Below, piece after piece: positions 7,749 to 15,746 of a stretch of 20,853 bases of DNA (position 1 is its first letter; every line of letters starts with the position of its first letter). This DNA is from an uncultured Ruminococcus sp. Lineage in GTDB: Bacteria; Bacillota; Clostridia; Oscillospirales; Ruminococcaceae. The notes below the pieces were generated by a model. It made no database searches. It worked only from the letters and a program-made list of their open reading frames with translations, and was not told the DNA's origin. Where the stretch lies: positions 1-20,853 of the forward strand of contig UQEM01000030.1 in assembly GCA_900540005.1 (NCBI GenBank). Reading direction: 5' to 3'. The translations under genes and the position numbers were made by a program.

Positions 7749-9413
7749 TTATTTTTTAACTCTTGCAACTTTGTACTCACCGATATCATAAACTATAATA
7801 TTATCAACCTCACTGGGAATATCTTCCTCTTTAAAGAAAACATAAAGCGCATCGGTCCTGCCTTTTCCTGAAGAGAGCAGACTGTACTGCTCATCTGCAT
7901 AGCTCTTGAGAGTTGCGTAATCGGCACGGCACACGATAAAGCTGCTGAGCTTTATATGGTCGTATGCGGCAGGTCGGGCAAAGTCATAATAGAGTTTTGT
8001 CTTAGCGACATAGTCCATCGGCAGCGGCAGGAATACCACTTCGTTTATGCCGCCGGAAATAGTTTCCCATTCCTCATCAGTTACGGCGTATTCATATGGC
8101 TCTGCGTTGATGTATTGAGCGCGCATGACGTTTCTGACACTGCGCACGTCCATGCCCTGGAGCCACGCGCATATGAAAACTGCGGTGATCGCTGTCTTGA
8201 ATTCAAGCTTAGATACGATCCACAGAGCGGTCGTCATTACAATGAGGCATGGCCCCCAGATGAAACGGCCCGAGGCACGGAAAATCGAGAGCTTTTTCAT
8301 GAGAAAATCAGAAAGGTGCAGCTCGAAGATAACGTGTTCATTCAAAGTGACCTTTGTGCTTGTCGCCCAGAAGAATCCCACAAGGAAAACAACGACGAGA
8401 GCGGAGATCTCAACCTTGTGCTCCTTTAGGTATGAAGCAATGTATTTAAGCGATGAGCCGTCCTTTTTGCCAATGCGGCTGATCGCTGTTACGATCGCAA
8501 GGAAACAGCACACGAGCATTCCGAGTCCGAGATAGCCGAATCCTTCTCCCTGTCCGGTATTGATAGTCAGCGGAGAGAGATACTTGGAAATACCGCAGCC
8601 GTTGAAAAATGTATTGAGATTCGCCGAATAATGGGTGAATCCGTTGTCTGTCATACTGCCGTTCTTTTCAAAAGCTCCCAAGATCCACAGGCTTGCCGCT
8701 GCGGTAACTGAAGAACCCACAAATGTAACTGCTGCATGAGCAATTTTCTTTTCCTTGAATACGAGCAGAATAAGATAACCGAGCATTATGGTGTAGACCA
8801 TCGGTATAAAGTAGGGGTGAATGACCGCCGCAAGAACGCAGACAAGAGTCCACAGAAGTATCGGCGTGAATCGGTGCTTGTATTCGCGCTTGTAGTCGAG
8901 CGTCAGTATCATGGCGGCAATAATCAGCCATATAGCTCCGAGGGCGTTGTGGTGGGTGATTCGCGTAATAGTCGGGAAGAAAACCGAGTAGAACAGCGAA
9001 CCGATCGAAGTGAAGATGATATTATTTTTTATGCGGCTGAGAAGTACAGCGCCAAGTCCTCCGTTAAGGGCAAAGCAGATGATACCCCACAGTCCGAAAT
9101 ACTGGAAGGTTTCGGGGAGAATAGGCGAAAGCAGTTTGAAAAATACTGCAAAAAGCGGGATAACATCGGCATAAGTGCAACAGACAGCTCCCTCAGAGCT
9201 GAGTCCTTCTGTCATTCCGATAGGGAACTGCCAAGGGGTGTTCCTGTAGTACATCCAGCCAAGGTAGTGCTGAGTGGTGTCGTCCGGAGCGGCAAAGATC
9301 CACTCAATATTTGAGGTGGAAATTATTTTTGTTCCGAAGATACCTATAAAGATCATCGCTCCGAAAAGTGCTCCTATAGTAAAAGGGAGAAATTTTTTAG
9401 CTTTTTTTGTCAT
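7749..9413 (-). CDS. Polytopic membrane protein, probable GT-C/DUF6311-like
   Basis: A 554-aa integral membrane protein with about 11 predicted hydrophobic helices (first at about 9-29, last near 408-420) and a soluble C-terminal domain (about 425-554). The first extracytoplasmic loop holds a DDTTQH motif (44-49) followed by GWMYYRNTPWQFPIG. An acidic pair in this place is characteristic of GT-C fold glycosyltransferases, where it is catalytic. With SGRFIW (381-386) the pattern resembles DUF6311 proteins, which I recall as GT-C-like. The substrate is unknown, though a lipid-linked sugar donor acting on a cell-surface acceptor is the family expectation. AGGAG lies about eight bases before the ATG. 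It follows the phosphoglucomutase gene on the same strand but is separated by a hairpin. The family placement is from memory and uncertain; the membrane topology is clear. Confidence 0.7.
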   Translation of the reverse strand: MTKKAKKFLPFTIGALFGAMIFIGIFGTKIISTSNIEWIFAAPDDTTQHYLGWMYYRNTPWQFPIGMTEGLSSEGAVCCTYADVIPLFAVFFKLLSPILPETFQYFGLWGIICFALNGGLGAVLLSRIKNNIIFTSIGSLFYSVFFPTITRITHHNALGAIWLIIAAMILTLDYKREYKHRFTPILLWTLVCVLAAVIHPYFIPMVYTIMLGYLILLVFKEKKIAHAAVTFVGSSVTAAASLWILGAFEKNGSMTDNGFTHYSANLNTFFNGCGISKYLSPLTINTGQGEGFGYLGLGMLVCCFLAIVTAISRIGKKDGSSLKYIASYLKEHKVEISALVVVFLVGFFWATSTKVTLNEHVIFELHLSDFLMKKLSIFRASGRFIWGPCLIVMTTALWIVSKLEFKTAITAVFICAWLQGMDVRSVRNVMRAQYINAEPYEYAVTDEEWETISGGINEVVFLPLPMDYVAKTKLYYDFARPAAYDHIKLSSFIVCRADYATLKSYADEQYSLLSSGKGRTDALYVFFKEEDIPSEVDNIIVYDIGEYKVARVKK

Positions 9414-9493
9414 TTTGTGCTCCTGCTGTTATTAAAGCAATGACAGCGAATTCTTTATGTAGTGCTGTCCATACGCTTTTTTGAATATAATCA

Positions 9494-9515
9494 AGGGTGA
9501 ACCGAAGTTCACCCT
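9494..9515 (-). terminator. UUCG hairpin terminator after phosphoglucomutase
   Basis: GGGTGAAC (9495-9502) and GTTCACCC (9507-9514) form a perfect 8-bp stem, extended by one A-T pair. In the minus-strand RNA the loop is UUCG, an exceptionally stable tetraloop. The following run (TTGATTATATT) is only moderately T-rich, so termination may be partial. Confidence 0.75.
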
Positions 9516-9522
9516 ATTCAAA

Positions 9523-11238
9523 TTATTCCATGTTCTTGGAGAAGTCTGCGTAGATCTTCTGTTCAATAGCTTCTGCTTCCTCGCGTGTATCCTGCTTGGA
9601 AGTGATGTAAGCCTTTACCTTAGGCTCTGTACCCGAAGGACGAACGATAACCTTTGAGCCGCCCTCAAGGAAGAATGCGAGAACATTCGACTTGGGCAGG
9701 GTAAGCTCTGTAACTTCGCCTGTTACGACATTTTTTGAAGTGCTGAGCTTGTAGTCGTCAAAACGAATTACCTTGAGACCTGCGATCTCTGTGGGGTGAG
9801 CGTTTCTGAGATTCTCCATGATATCAGCCATTTTCTTCATGCCGCTTGCACCCTCGAATGTGAAGCTGTAGAGGGTCTGGTAGAAGAAACCGTACTTCTT
9901 GTACATATTCTCGCGAGCCTGAAGGAGAGTAATGCCCTGTGTGCGGTAGTAAGCTGCCATTTCGCAGATAAGCATTGAAGCGTCAACAGCGTCCTTATCT
10001 CTTACATATGAGCCTGAAAGATAGCCGTAGCTCTCCTCAAATCCCCAGATATAGCGCTTTTCTTCACCCTTTGCCTCAAGGAGACCAATCTGCTCGCCGA
10101 TAAACTTAAAGCCTGTGAGAACGTTGATTATCTCAACGCCGTATTCCTTACCGATAAGGTTTACGATGTCTGTTGTTACGATAGTCTTTACAGCGATAGG
10201 ATTCTCGGGCATTGTACCCTTCTTGATCCTCTGCTGGCAGATGTATTCAAGAAGAAGTGCGCCGACTTCGTTTCCTGAGAAGAGCGCATAGCCGCCGTTT
10301 CCGTCGGGAACTGCGATACCTACACGGTCACAGTCGGGATCTGTAGCGAGAAGAAGGTCAGGCTTTACCTCGTTGCAGTATCTCAGTCCGACTTCAAGAG
10401 CCTCACGTATCTCGGGGTTCGGATAAGGGCAGGTAGTGAAGTTTCCGTCAGGGTTCTCCTGTTCCTTGACAACGGTAACATCAGTAATGCCGATCCTCTT
10501 GAGGATCTCGCGGACAGGCTTGTTGCCAGTGCCGTTAAGGGGAGTGTAAACGACCTTGAGTCCGCTTGAAGCGCAGAGGTCTGTGTTGATTCCCTCAGCA
10601 AGAACGTGCTTGTAGAAGTCCTCGATAACGTCCTGACCGATATAGCTGATATTTCCCTTTGCAAGCTCCTCGTCAAAAGAAGAAGTCTTTACGCCTGTGA
10701 ACATATCAAGTGAGTTGATCTTTTCGAGAATTATCTCAGCGCCTCTGAGCGTGATCTGGCAGCCGTCCTCGCCGTAAACCTTGTAGCCGTTGTACTTGGC
10801 AGGATTGTGGCTTGCTGTAACCATGATACCACCCTGACACTTTAGTGCGCGTGTTGCCCATGAAAGGCAGGGAGTAGGCATAAGCTCGGAATAAATATGT
10901 ACCTTTATTCCGTTAGCAGCAAGAACCTCGGCAGCAGCCTTTGAGAAAACATCGCTCTTGATACGGCTGTCGTAGGAAATAGCAACACTGGGGTTTGTGT
11001 ACTCCTGATTGAGGTAGTCTGCAAAGCCCTGAGTAGCTCGTCTTACTGTGTAAATGTTCATTCTGTTAGTGCCGGCGCCGATAACACCGCGGAGACCGCC
11101 TGTGCCGAATTCGAGGTCGCGGTAAAATCTATCAACGATGGCATCGTTGTCGTCCTTTATGCTTTCGAGCTCTGTGCAGAGATCGGGATCATCCTTTGCG
11201 TTTTCGCACCAAAGGGTATAAAGTTCTTTTTCAGTCAT
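9523..11238 (-). CDS. Phosphoglucomutase / phosphomannomutase
   Basis: A 571-aa alpha-D-phosphohexomutase that interconverts glucose-1-phosphate and glucose-6-phosphate and may also act on mannose phosphates. All four family motifs are present: the phosphoserine loop TASHNPAKYNGYK with Ser143; the magnesium loop DPDCDR with Asp300, Asp302 and Asp304; the sugar-specificity loop GFEESYG (399-405); and the phosphate-binding loop RPSGTEPK (533-540). FGTGGLRG (44-51) is the usual N-terminal segment. Length fits the PgcA/PGM2-like group (about 570-580), larger than GlmM. AGGAGG lies seven bases before the ATG. It has its own promoter and a strong terminator separates it from pfkA upstream. It supplies glucose-1-phosphate for glycogen and surface polysaccharide, or feeds glycolysis. 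Confidence 0.95.
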   Translation of the reverse strand: MTEKELYTLWCENAKDDPDLCTELESIKDDNDAIVDRFYRDLEFGTGGLRGVIGAGTNRMNIYTVRRATQGFADYLNQEYTNPSVAISYDSRIKSDVFSKAAAEVLAANGIKVHIYSELMPTPCLSWATRALKCQGGIMVTASHNPAKYNGYKVYGEDGCQITLRGAEIILEKINSLDMFTGVKTSSFDEELAKGNISYIGQDVIEDFYKHVLAEGINTDLCASSGLKVVYTPLNGTGNKPVREILKRIGITDVTVVKEQENPDGNFTTCPYPNPEIREALEVGLRYCNEVKPDLLLATDPDCDRVGIAVPDGNGGYALFSGNEVGALLLEYICQQRIKKGTMPENPIAVKTIVTTDIVNLIGKEYGVEIINVLTGFKFIGEQIGLLEAKGEEKRYIWGFEESYGYLSGSYVRDKDAVDASMLICEMAAYYRTQGITLLQARENMYKKYGFFYQTLYSFTFEGASGMKKMADIMENLRNAHPTEIAGLKVIRFDDYKLSTSKNVVTGEVTELTLPKSNVLAFFLEGGSKVIVRPSGTEPKVKAYITSKQDTREEAEAIEQKIYADFSKNME

Positions 11239-11267
11239 GATAATACCTCCTAAAGAAATATATTATT

Positions 11268-11295
11268 AGTATATCACATTTTTTTGAGTTTGCAA
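11268..11295 (-). promoter_or_regulatory. Probable promoter for phosphoglucomutase
   Basis: On the minus strand, TTGCAA (11295-11290), a 16-base spacer and TATACT (11273-11268) with an upstream TG form an extended -10 promoter about 30 bases before the start codon. The AGGAGG site would be near the 5' end of a short leader. Confidence 0.65.
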
Positions 11296-11334
11296 AGAAA
11301 AAATGCAAATAAAATATAAATTCGTCACGGCGAT

Positions 11335-11364
11335 AAAAAAAGCCGCGGAAAGGACGGCTTTTTT
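11335..11364. terminator. Intrinsic terminator of pfkA
   Basis: AGCCG (11341-11345) and CGGCT (11355-11359), extended by A and T runs, form a hairpin with a 9-base loop. On the minus strand it ends in a T-run, 23 bases after the pfkA stop. The flanks make it symmetrical, but no plus-strand gene needs it. Confidence 0.85.
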
Positions 11365-11387
11365 AGTGATATTTACAGAAACGGCAG

Positions 11388-12470
11388 TTAGTCTCCGAAC
11401 GAAACACCGATATCACGCGCCGCAATAACGAGATGATTGTCAGTATCAACAAACTTTGTTTTGCCTGCGATGTCCTCGAGTTTGTTAGAGGTTATCTTGT
11501 TGCCGATCTTTGCAACAGTTCTGCCGTAGCGTTCCTTGGCGATGAGGTATGCTGCATGAACGCCGAACTGAGTCGAGAGTACACGGTCGTAAGCGCTCGG
11601 AGCGCCTCCGCGGAGCATATGACCCGGAACGCATACTCTTGCCTCTATGCCTGTGTTAGCCTGTATCTGAGCCGCAATACGTCCCGTAGCTGTGATAATA
11701 CCTGCTTCAGCGCGCTTCTTTGCGCGTTCTTTCTTTTTCATCTGAGCTTCCGCAATATCGTAAGCTCCCTCAGCGACTGCAAGGATAGAGAAAGTCTTGC
11801 CCGATGCGCTTCTTGCCATAACGGCGTCGCAAACCTTATCGATATCGTAAGGAATTTCGGGGATTATAATGATATCAGCTCCGCCGGCAATACCTGCATT
11901 GAGCGTGAGCCAGCCAGCCTTGTTTCCCATTATCTCGCAGACAAGGATTCGCGAATGGCTTGCTGCGGTAGTGTGGAGACGATCAATTACATCGGTTGCG
12001 ATATCAACAGCCGTATGGAAACCAAAGGTAACATCTGTTCCGTAGATATCGTTGTCGATAGTTTTCGGCAGACCAATAACATTGAGTCCCTCGTCCGCAA
12101 GGAGCTTTGAGGTCTTGTGAGTTCCGTTTCCGCCGAGGGTGAGCAGACAGTCAAGCTTCTGCTTCTTGTAGGTCTCTTTCATGTTCTTTACCTTGTCAAC
12201 GTTATCCTCGCCGATGACCTGCATCATCTTGAACGGCTGACGCTTTGTGCCGAAAATCGTTCCGCCCTGAGTGAGAATGCCCGAAAAAGCGGAAGGAGCC
12301 ATGTCCTTGCAAAGGTTGTTGATGAGTCCGTAGTAACCGTTTGAGATACCTACGATCTCAACGTTATCCTCGCCGAAACGCTCGTAGCACGCCTTTGCCA
12401 CGCCTCTGATAGTGGCGTTAAGTCCGGGACAGTCTCCTCCGCTTGTTAAAATACCGATACGTCTTTTCAT
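11388..12470 (-). CDS. pfkA: 6-phosphofructokinase with atypical active site
   Basis: A 360-aa phosphofructokinase that phosphorylates fructose-6-phosphate at the committed step of glycolysis. Recognisable motifs are TSGGDCPGLNA (9-19), GGTIFGTKR (69-77), PKTIDND (135-141, with the catalytic base expected at Asp139), and GHMLRGGAPSAYDR (283-296). The phosphodonor loop is GGNGT (113-117). Gly116 at the position that is Asp in PPi-dependent enzymes argues for ATP, while Lys136 is shared with PPi-type and group III ATP enzymes. Asn115 replaces the usual Asp/Glu metal ligand, and MGNKAG (181-186) has Asn where MGR is usual. I recall GGNGT in other clostridial PFKs, so this is probably a real subgroup. 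GGAGG lies ten bases before the ATG. The gene begins 38 bases after the EAL gene stop, with no convincing promoter between. Confidence 0.92.
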   Translation of the reverse strand: MKRRIGILTSGGDCPGLNATIRGVAKACYERFGEDNVEIVGISNGYYGLINNLCKDMAPSAFSGILTQGGTIFGTKRQPFKMMQVIGEDNVDKVKNMKETYKKQKLDCLLTLGGNGTHKTSKLLADEGLNVIGLPKTIDNDIYGTDVTFGFHTAVDIATDVIDRLHTTAASHSRILVCEIMGNKAGWLTLNAGIAGGADIIIIPEIPYDIDKVCDAVMARSASGKTFSILAVAEGAYDIAEAQMKKKERAKKRAEAGIITATGRIAAQIQANTGIEARVCVPGHMLRGGAPSAYDRVLSTQFGVHAAYLIAKERYGRTVAKIGNKITSNKLEDIAGKTKFVDTDNHLVIAARDIGVSFGD

Positions 12471-12508
12471 AATTTTTTTACCTCCGTTGGGATTTATATG
12501 GAATTATG

Positions 12509-14731
12509 TCAATACATTGCAGATTTAGCGTTAAGGTCGAAAAATTCCTCAAGCTTTTGTGCAGGCATCGGCTTGCCGTACAGATAACCCTGACCGTAAT
12601 CGCAGCCTGCCATACGCAGGATCGACTCCTGCACGGTATTTTCGATACCCTCTGCTATGGTTTCGATTTTTTTTGATTTTGCTATGCGGATGACCGCAGA
12701 AACGATTTCGTAAGCAATATTGTCGTGCTCGATGTTGGTTATGAATGAGCGGTCGAGTTTCAGCAGGGTTATCGGGAGAATTTGCAGATAACTCAGTGAC
12801 GAGTAACCCGTTCCGAAATCGTCCATTGCAAGCTTTACGCCGAGTTCGCGCAGTTTGTTCATCTGCGATACCGCAAAGTCGATATCGCTCAGCGCGAGAG
12901 TTTCGGTGAGTTCGACCTCAAGCCACTCGGGACTAAGACCCGAAATGGCAAGAGCCTCATAAACTTTTTCTTTGAGGTCGGTCTGATAGAAGTCAGACGA
13001 CGCGAAATTGATAGACATAACAATGTTGGGATATCCCATTTTCTGCCACAGCTTGTTCTGACGGCAGCCTTCTTTCAGCACGAAATCGCTTATCTTGCCG
13101 ATAAGGTGCGAGCTTTCCGCAACGGGTACGAAAGCGTCAGGACAGACGATCGTTCCGTCAGGCTTTATCCAGCGGATAAGAGCTTCAACGCCCATTATTT
13201 TGCCTGTTGCAAGGTCGATCTTAGGCTGATAGAACAGTTGCAACTCGTTGTTTTCAATAGCGAGGGCGAGCGATTTTTCAAGCTCGGTCGTGCCTATGAT
13301 AGAGTCATGCATACTCGGCTCGTAGGCGCATATGCTGCCCTGAGTGTTTGTACCCGTTTTTAGCGCGAATTCCGCGTGTTCGAGGACATCGAGGAAAGAA
13401 TCTCCGTCATCGGGCATTTTCGAGTAGCCTGCCGAGCAGCTAAGACTGAGCGAGGCGAGTTCGTCTACTGCGAGCTTGTCGAATTCGTCCTGAATCGACT
13501 TGACCGTTCTTGTCGGCAGTTCGCTGTCGCCGTAGTCGCGGAGAATGAGCGCGAAATTGTCGCCGCTGATCCTTGCCGCAAGACTGCCGGGAGTGACGAA
13601 TTTATAGAGAATGTGCGCAAAATCGCGCAGGACATTGTTGCCGTTAGTATAACCGCAAGTATCGTTGATTATGTGGAATCTGTCGATATCAAGAACAATT
13701 ATCCAGTAGGAATAATTGAGCATACGGCAGGTCTCGTAGATCTCCTTGCCAACACCGACGAGCTTGTTGCGGTTTGCAATCTCGGTTATTTCGTCTATGT
13801 AAGCCAGTCTCTCGATGAGAATGTCCTTTTCGTGTTCCTGAGTGACATCGAGGATAGCTCCGCCAAAGAGCGGGAGAGTGTTTTCCGTGCCTGCGATCGA
13901 CTTGTATCTGTATGAATACCAGCGGAATGTTCCGTCAGCGGACTTGAATCTGATATCAATGCATTTCACGTTTTCGTAGTCCTCGGATTTGACGGCGGTG
14001 TCGAACTGCATACGGTCGTTCGGGTGAATGAGCATATGAAGGTCGCGCAGAGATATGCTGTTGCTTTTTAGTCCGAGCATTTTCACAAGTTCGGGCGAAG
14101 CACGGAAAAGCTGTCGGTCAGTCGTCATAAGCATACCGATCTCGGCAAGCTCCATTGACGAGTTGAAGAAATCGTTTGCGCTTGCGAGGTTAGTTTTCAT
14201 TTTTTTCAGCTCTGTGAGGTTGAAACCTGTGCTGACGTAAATGGAACATTTCTTGCCCTTTCTGACGAGAGAGGTGCTCCATGCAATGCTTGTGATAGTG
14301 CCGTCAGCGTTCTTGAAACGCGATTCGTATGAGCTGCTGTTTATTATCTCGTCAAGAACATTGCTGTCAGGAGCGCAAAGACCGAACGCTTTGAGGACTC
14401 CTGATTTCTTGTACGAGCTGCTTTTGGGGACTCCGAGGAGGTCACGCAGCTTTTTGTTTATAAAAATGTAGGAGAAGTCGTCCGCCCAGATTATCATTTC
14501 GGTATTGAGATCCTCTGTGACATCTGTCAGTTCGTTCCTGTCGAGAGAGGTTCTCTTTTTCTTGTACATCCAGCCTGCGATTGCGAGAATGATAGACATA
14601 AACAGCATGGTGGATATATATATAATAAGAGTAGCGGCAGCATACTCCGGATTTAAGAGGCATTGTGCCAATATGAGCGCAGTTGAAATTGTGATTATAA
14701 TAGCTGCAGCAAGAGGGTTGAATGACTTCGT
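12509..14731 (-). CDS. Membrane PAS-PAS-GGDEF-EAL protein, probable c-di-GMP phosphodiesterase
   Basis: A 740-aa signalling protein counted from the ACG at 14731. Two N-terminal membrane helices (about 6-26 and 30-55) are followed by two PAS-like domains (about 67-172 and 184-302), a GGDEF domain (about 307-470) and an EAL domain (about 480-732). The GGDEF signature is SGDNF (389-393), lacking the catalytic Glu, and no RxxD inhibitory site is seen, so cyclase activity is unlikely. The EAL domain keeps EALIRW, SINFASSDF, ELTET, DDFGTGYSS, LKLDRSF, AEGIE and DYGQGYLYGKP, the expected c-di-GMP hydrolysis residues. The frame opens with a TTG at 14815, but a perfect promoter lies inside that extension and no ATG, GTG or TTG occurs between the transcript start and the first helix. 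AAAGGAG lies nine bases before the ACG, which I provisionally take as the start. Confidence 0.88.
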   Translation of the reverse strand, partial: TKSFNPLAAAIIITISTALILAQCLLNPEYAAATLIIYISTMLFMSIILAIAGWMYKKKRTSLDRNELTDVTEDLNTEMIIWADDFSYIFINKKLRDLLGVPKSSSYKKSGVLKAFGLCAPDSNVLDEIINSSSYESRFKNADGTITSIAWSTSLVRKGKKCSIYVSTGFNLTELKKMKTNLASANDFFNSSMELAEIGMLMTTDRQLFRASPELVKMLGLKSNSISLRDLHMLIHPNDRMQFDTAVKSEDYENVKCIDIRFKSADGTFRWYSYRYKSIAGTENTLPLFGGAILDVTQEHEKDILIERLAYIDEITEIANRNKLVGVGKEIYETCRMLNYSYWIIVLDIDRFHIINDTCGYTNGNNVLRDFAHILYKFVTPGSLAARISGDNFALILRDYGDSELPTRTVKSIQDEFDKLAVDELASLSLSCSAGYSKMPDDGDSFLDVLEHAEFALKTGTNTQGSICAYEPSMHDSIIGTTELEKSLALAIENNELQLFYQPKIDLATGKIMGVEALIRWIKPDGTIVCPDAFVPVAESSHLIGKISDFVLKEGCRQNKLWQKMGYPNIVMSINFASSDFYQTDLKEKVYEALAISGLSPEWLEVELTETLALSDIDFAVSQMNKLRELGVKLAMDDFGTGYSSLSYLQILPITLLKLDRSFITNIEHDNIAYEIVSAVIRIAKSKKIETIAEGIENTVQESILRMAGCDYGQGYLYGKPMPAQKLEEFFDLNAKSAMY

Positions 14732-14768
14732 AGCGACCGACTCCTTTCCAACGTAGCACTTTAATGAT

Positions 14769-14797
14769 ATTATAGCAAAATTGACCGAAAATGTCAA
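14769..14797 (-). promoter_or_regulatory. Perfect sigma-A promoter for the EAL gene
   Basis: On the minus strand, TTGACA (14797-14792), a 17-base spacer and TATAAT (14774-14769) match the consensus at all 12 positions. Start is expected near 14762, downstream of the frame-opening TTG at 14815, so that TTG cannot be used from this transcript. Confidence 0.9.
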
Positions 14798-14986
14798 TGA
14801 AAAAATTAAGGGCAAGTAACATTTTATATAAATATGACATAAAAGCTGAAGAAAAATTCACAAATCGTATAATAATAAGGCAATGCCTTGCAGAGCCGGA
14901 CAGCAGGAAAAATTCGCGGTCGGTCAATGAAAAAGGTGATATTGCGAATATATGGTGTCGAAGCCGTGAAAATTGAAAAATGGTGG

Positions 14987-15015
14987 TTGCTTTATTCGGG
15001 GCGATGTGTTATAAT
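14987..15015 (+). promoter_or_regulatory. Promoter of the two-component operon
   Basis: TTGCTT (14987-14992), a 17-base spacer and TATAAT (15010-15015) preceded by TG at 15007-15008 make a strong extended -10 promoter. The leader of about 47 bases includes a small hairpin, GCGCA (15040-15044) with TGCGC (15048-15052), just before the GGAGG site. Confidence 0.85.
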
Positions 15016-15068
15016 GTATGCGTAAAATTAGATAAATCGGCGCAGTATGCGCTTTAACGGAGGTAATT

Positions 15069-15746
15069 ATGGCACATATTTTGATTGTTGACGACGAGGT
15101 GAATATCCGTAAGGTGGTACGGGAATATGCTGAATTTGAGGGCTATGAGGTCACCGAGGCTGAAAACGGTATGGAGGCGGTCAATCTCTGCCACGACAAT
15201 GACTATGATCTTATTATAATGGACGTGATGATGCCGAGACTTGACGGCTATTCAGCCTGCAAGGAGATACATAAAACCAAGAATATCCCGGTGATAATGC
15301 TTTCCGCACGAGGTGAGGAATACGACAAGCTTTTTGGCTTTGAAATAGGCGTAGACGACTATGTTGTAAAGCCGTTTTCGCCTAAGGAACTCATGGCGAG
15401 AGTCAAGGTCGTGCTCAAGCGCGGCAAGACCGCAGAGGAGACTTCCAAGTCCGATAAGTACACCTTTGAAGGACTTGAAATTGACATTACGGGCAGAGAG
15501 GTTTACGTTAACGGCAAGAAGGCTTCCATGACGCCCAAGGAGTACGATCTGCTCTTTTATCTGGTGAAAAACAAGAACATCGCCCTCACAAGAGACAAGC
15601 TTCTCGAAGAAGTATGGGGCTACGATTTCTTTGGTGACGACAGAACCGTTGATACTCACATAAAAATGCTGCGAAACAGCCTTGGCGAGTACAGAAAGTT
15701 CATAGTCACCCTGAGAGGAATGGGATACAAGTTTGAAGCCAATTAA
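15069..15746 (+). CDS. OmpR/PhoB-family response regulator
   Basis: A 225-aa two-component response regulator and DNA-binding transcription factor. The receiver domain (1-118) has the acidic pocket Asp8-Asp9, the phosphoacceptor Asp52 in LIIMDVMMPRLDG, the switch Ser79 and Lys101 in VVKPFSPKEL. The C-terminal winged helix (about 128-223) carries TPKEYDLLFYLVKN, DDRTVDTHIKMLR and the terminal LRGMGYKFE typical of OmpR-type effectors. GGAGG lies five bases before the ATG. The end overlaps the sensor kinase gene by 14 bases, so the two are a cognate pair. The signal and target genes cannot be read from the sequence; the divergent position next to the EAL gene makes autoregulation or cross-control of that gene possible. 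Confidence 0.96.
   Translation: MAHILIVDDEVNIRKVVREYAEFEGYEVTEAENGMEAVNLCHDNDYDLIIMDVMMPRLDGYSACKEIHKTKNIPVIMLSARGEEYDKLFGFEIGVDDYVVKPFSPKELMARVKVVLKRGKTAEETSKSDKYTFEGLEIDITGREVYVNGKKASMTPKEYDLLFYLVKNKNIALTRDKLLEEVWGYDFFGDDRTVDTHIKMLRNSLGEYRKFIVTLRGMGYKFEAN

Larger units (their letters stand above)
14732..15068. other. Divergent regulatory region
   Basis: A 337-base non-genic stretch between the EAL gene (minus) and the response regulator (plus). It contains the perfect minus-strand promoter at 14769-14797, the ribosome binding site AAAGGAG at 14741-14747, and the plus-strand promoter at 14987-15015. Between them is a short segment (14887-14920) resembling the 3' end of the radC-type gene at 19355, and a small palindrome AAGGCA/TGCCTT (14877-14889). 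I see no further gene. Confidence 0.7.

Noticed and set aside
12484..12520. TTGACA on the minus strand just before pfkA
   Set aside because: No -10 element occurs at a 16-18 base spacing; the nearest TATAAA is only eight bases away.
14442..14927. 161-aa minus-strand open frame at the EAL gene 5' end
   Set aside because: It overlaps the membrane/PAS region in another frame, shows no domain, and has no ribosome binding site; only its first residues match the radC tail, reported separately.
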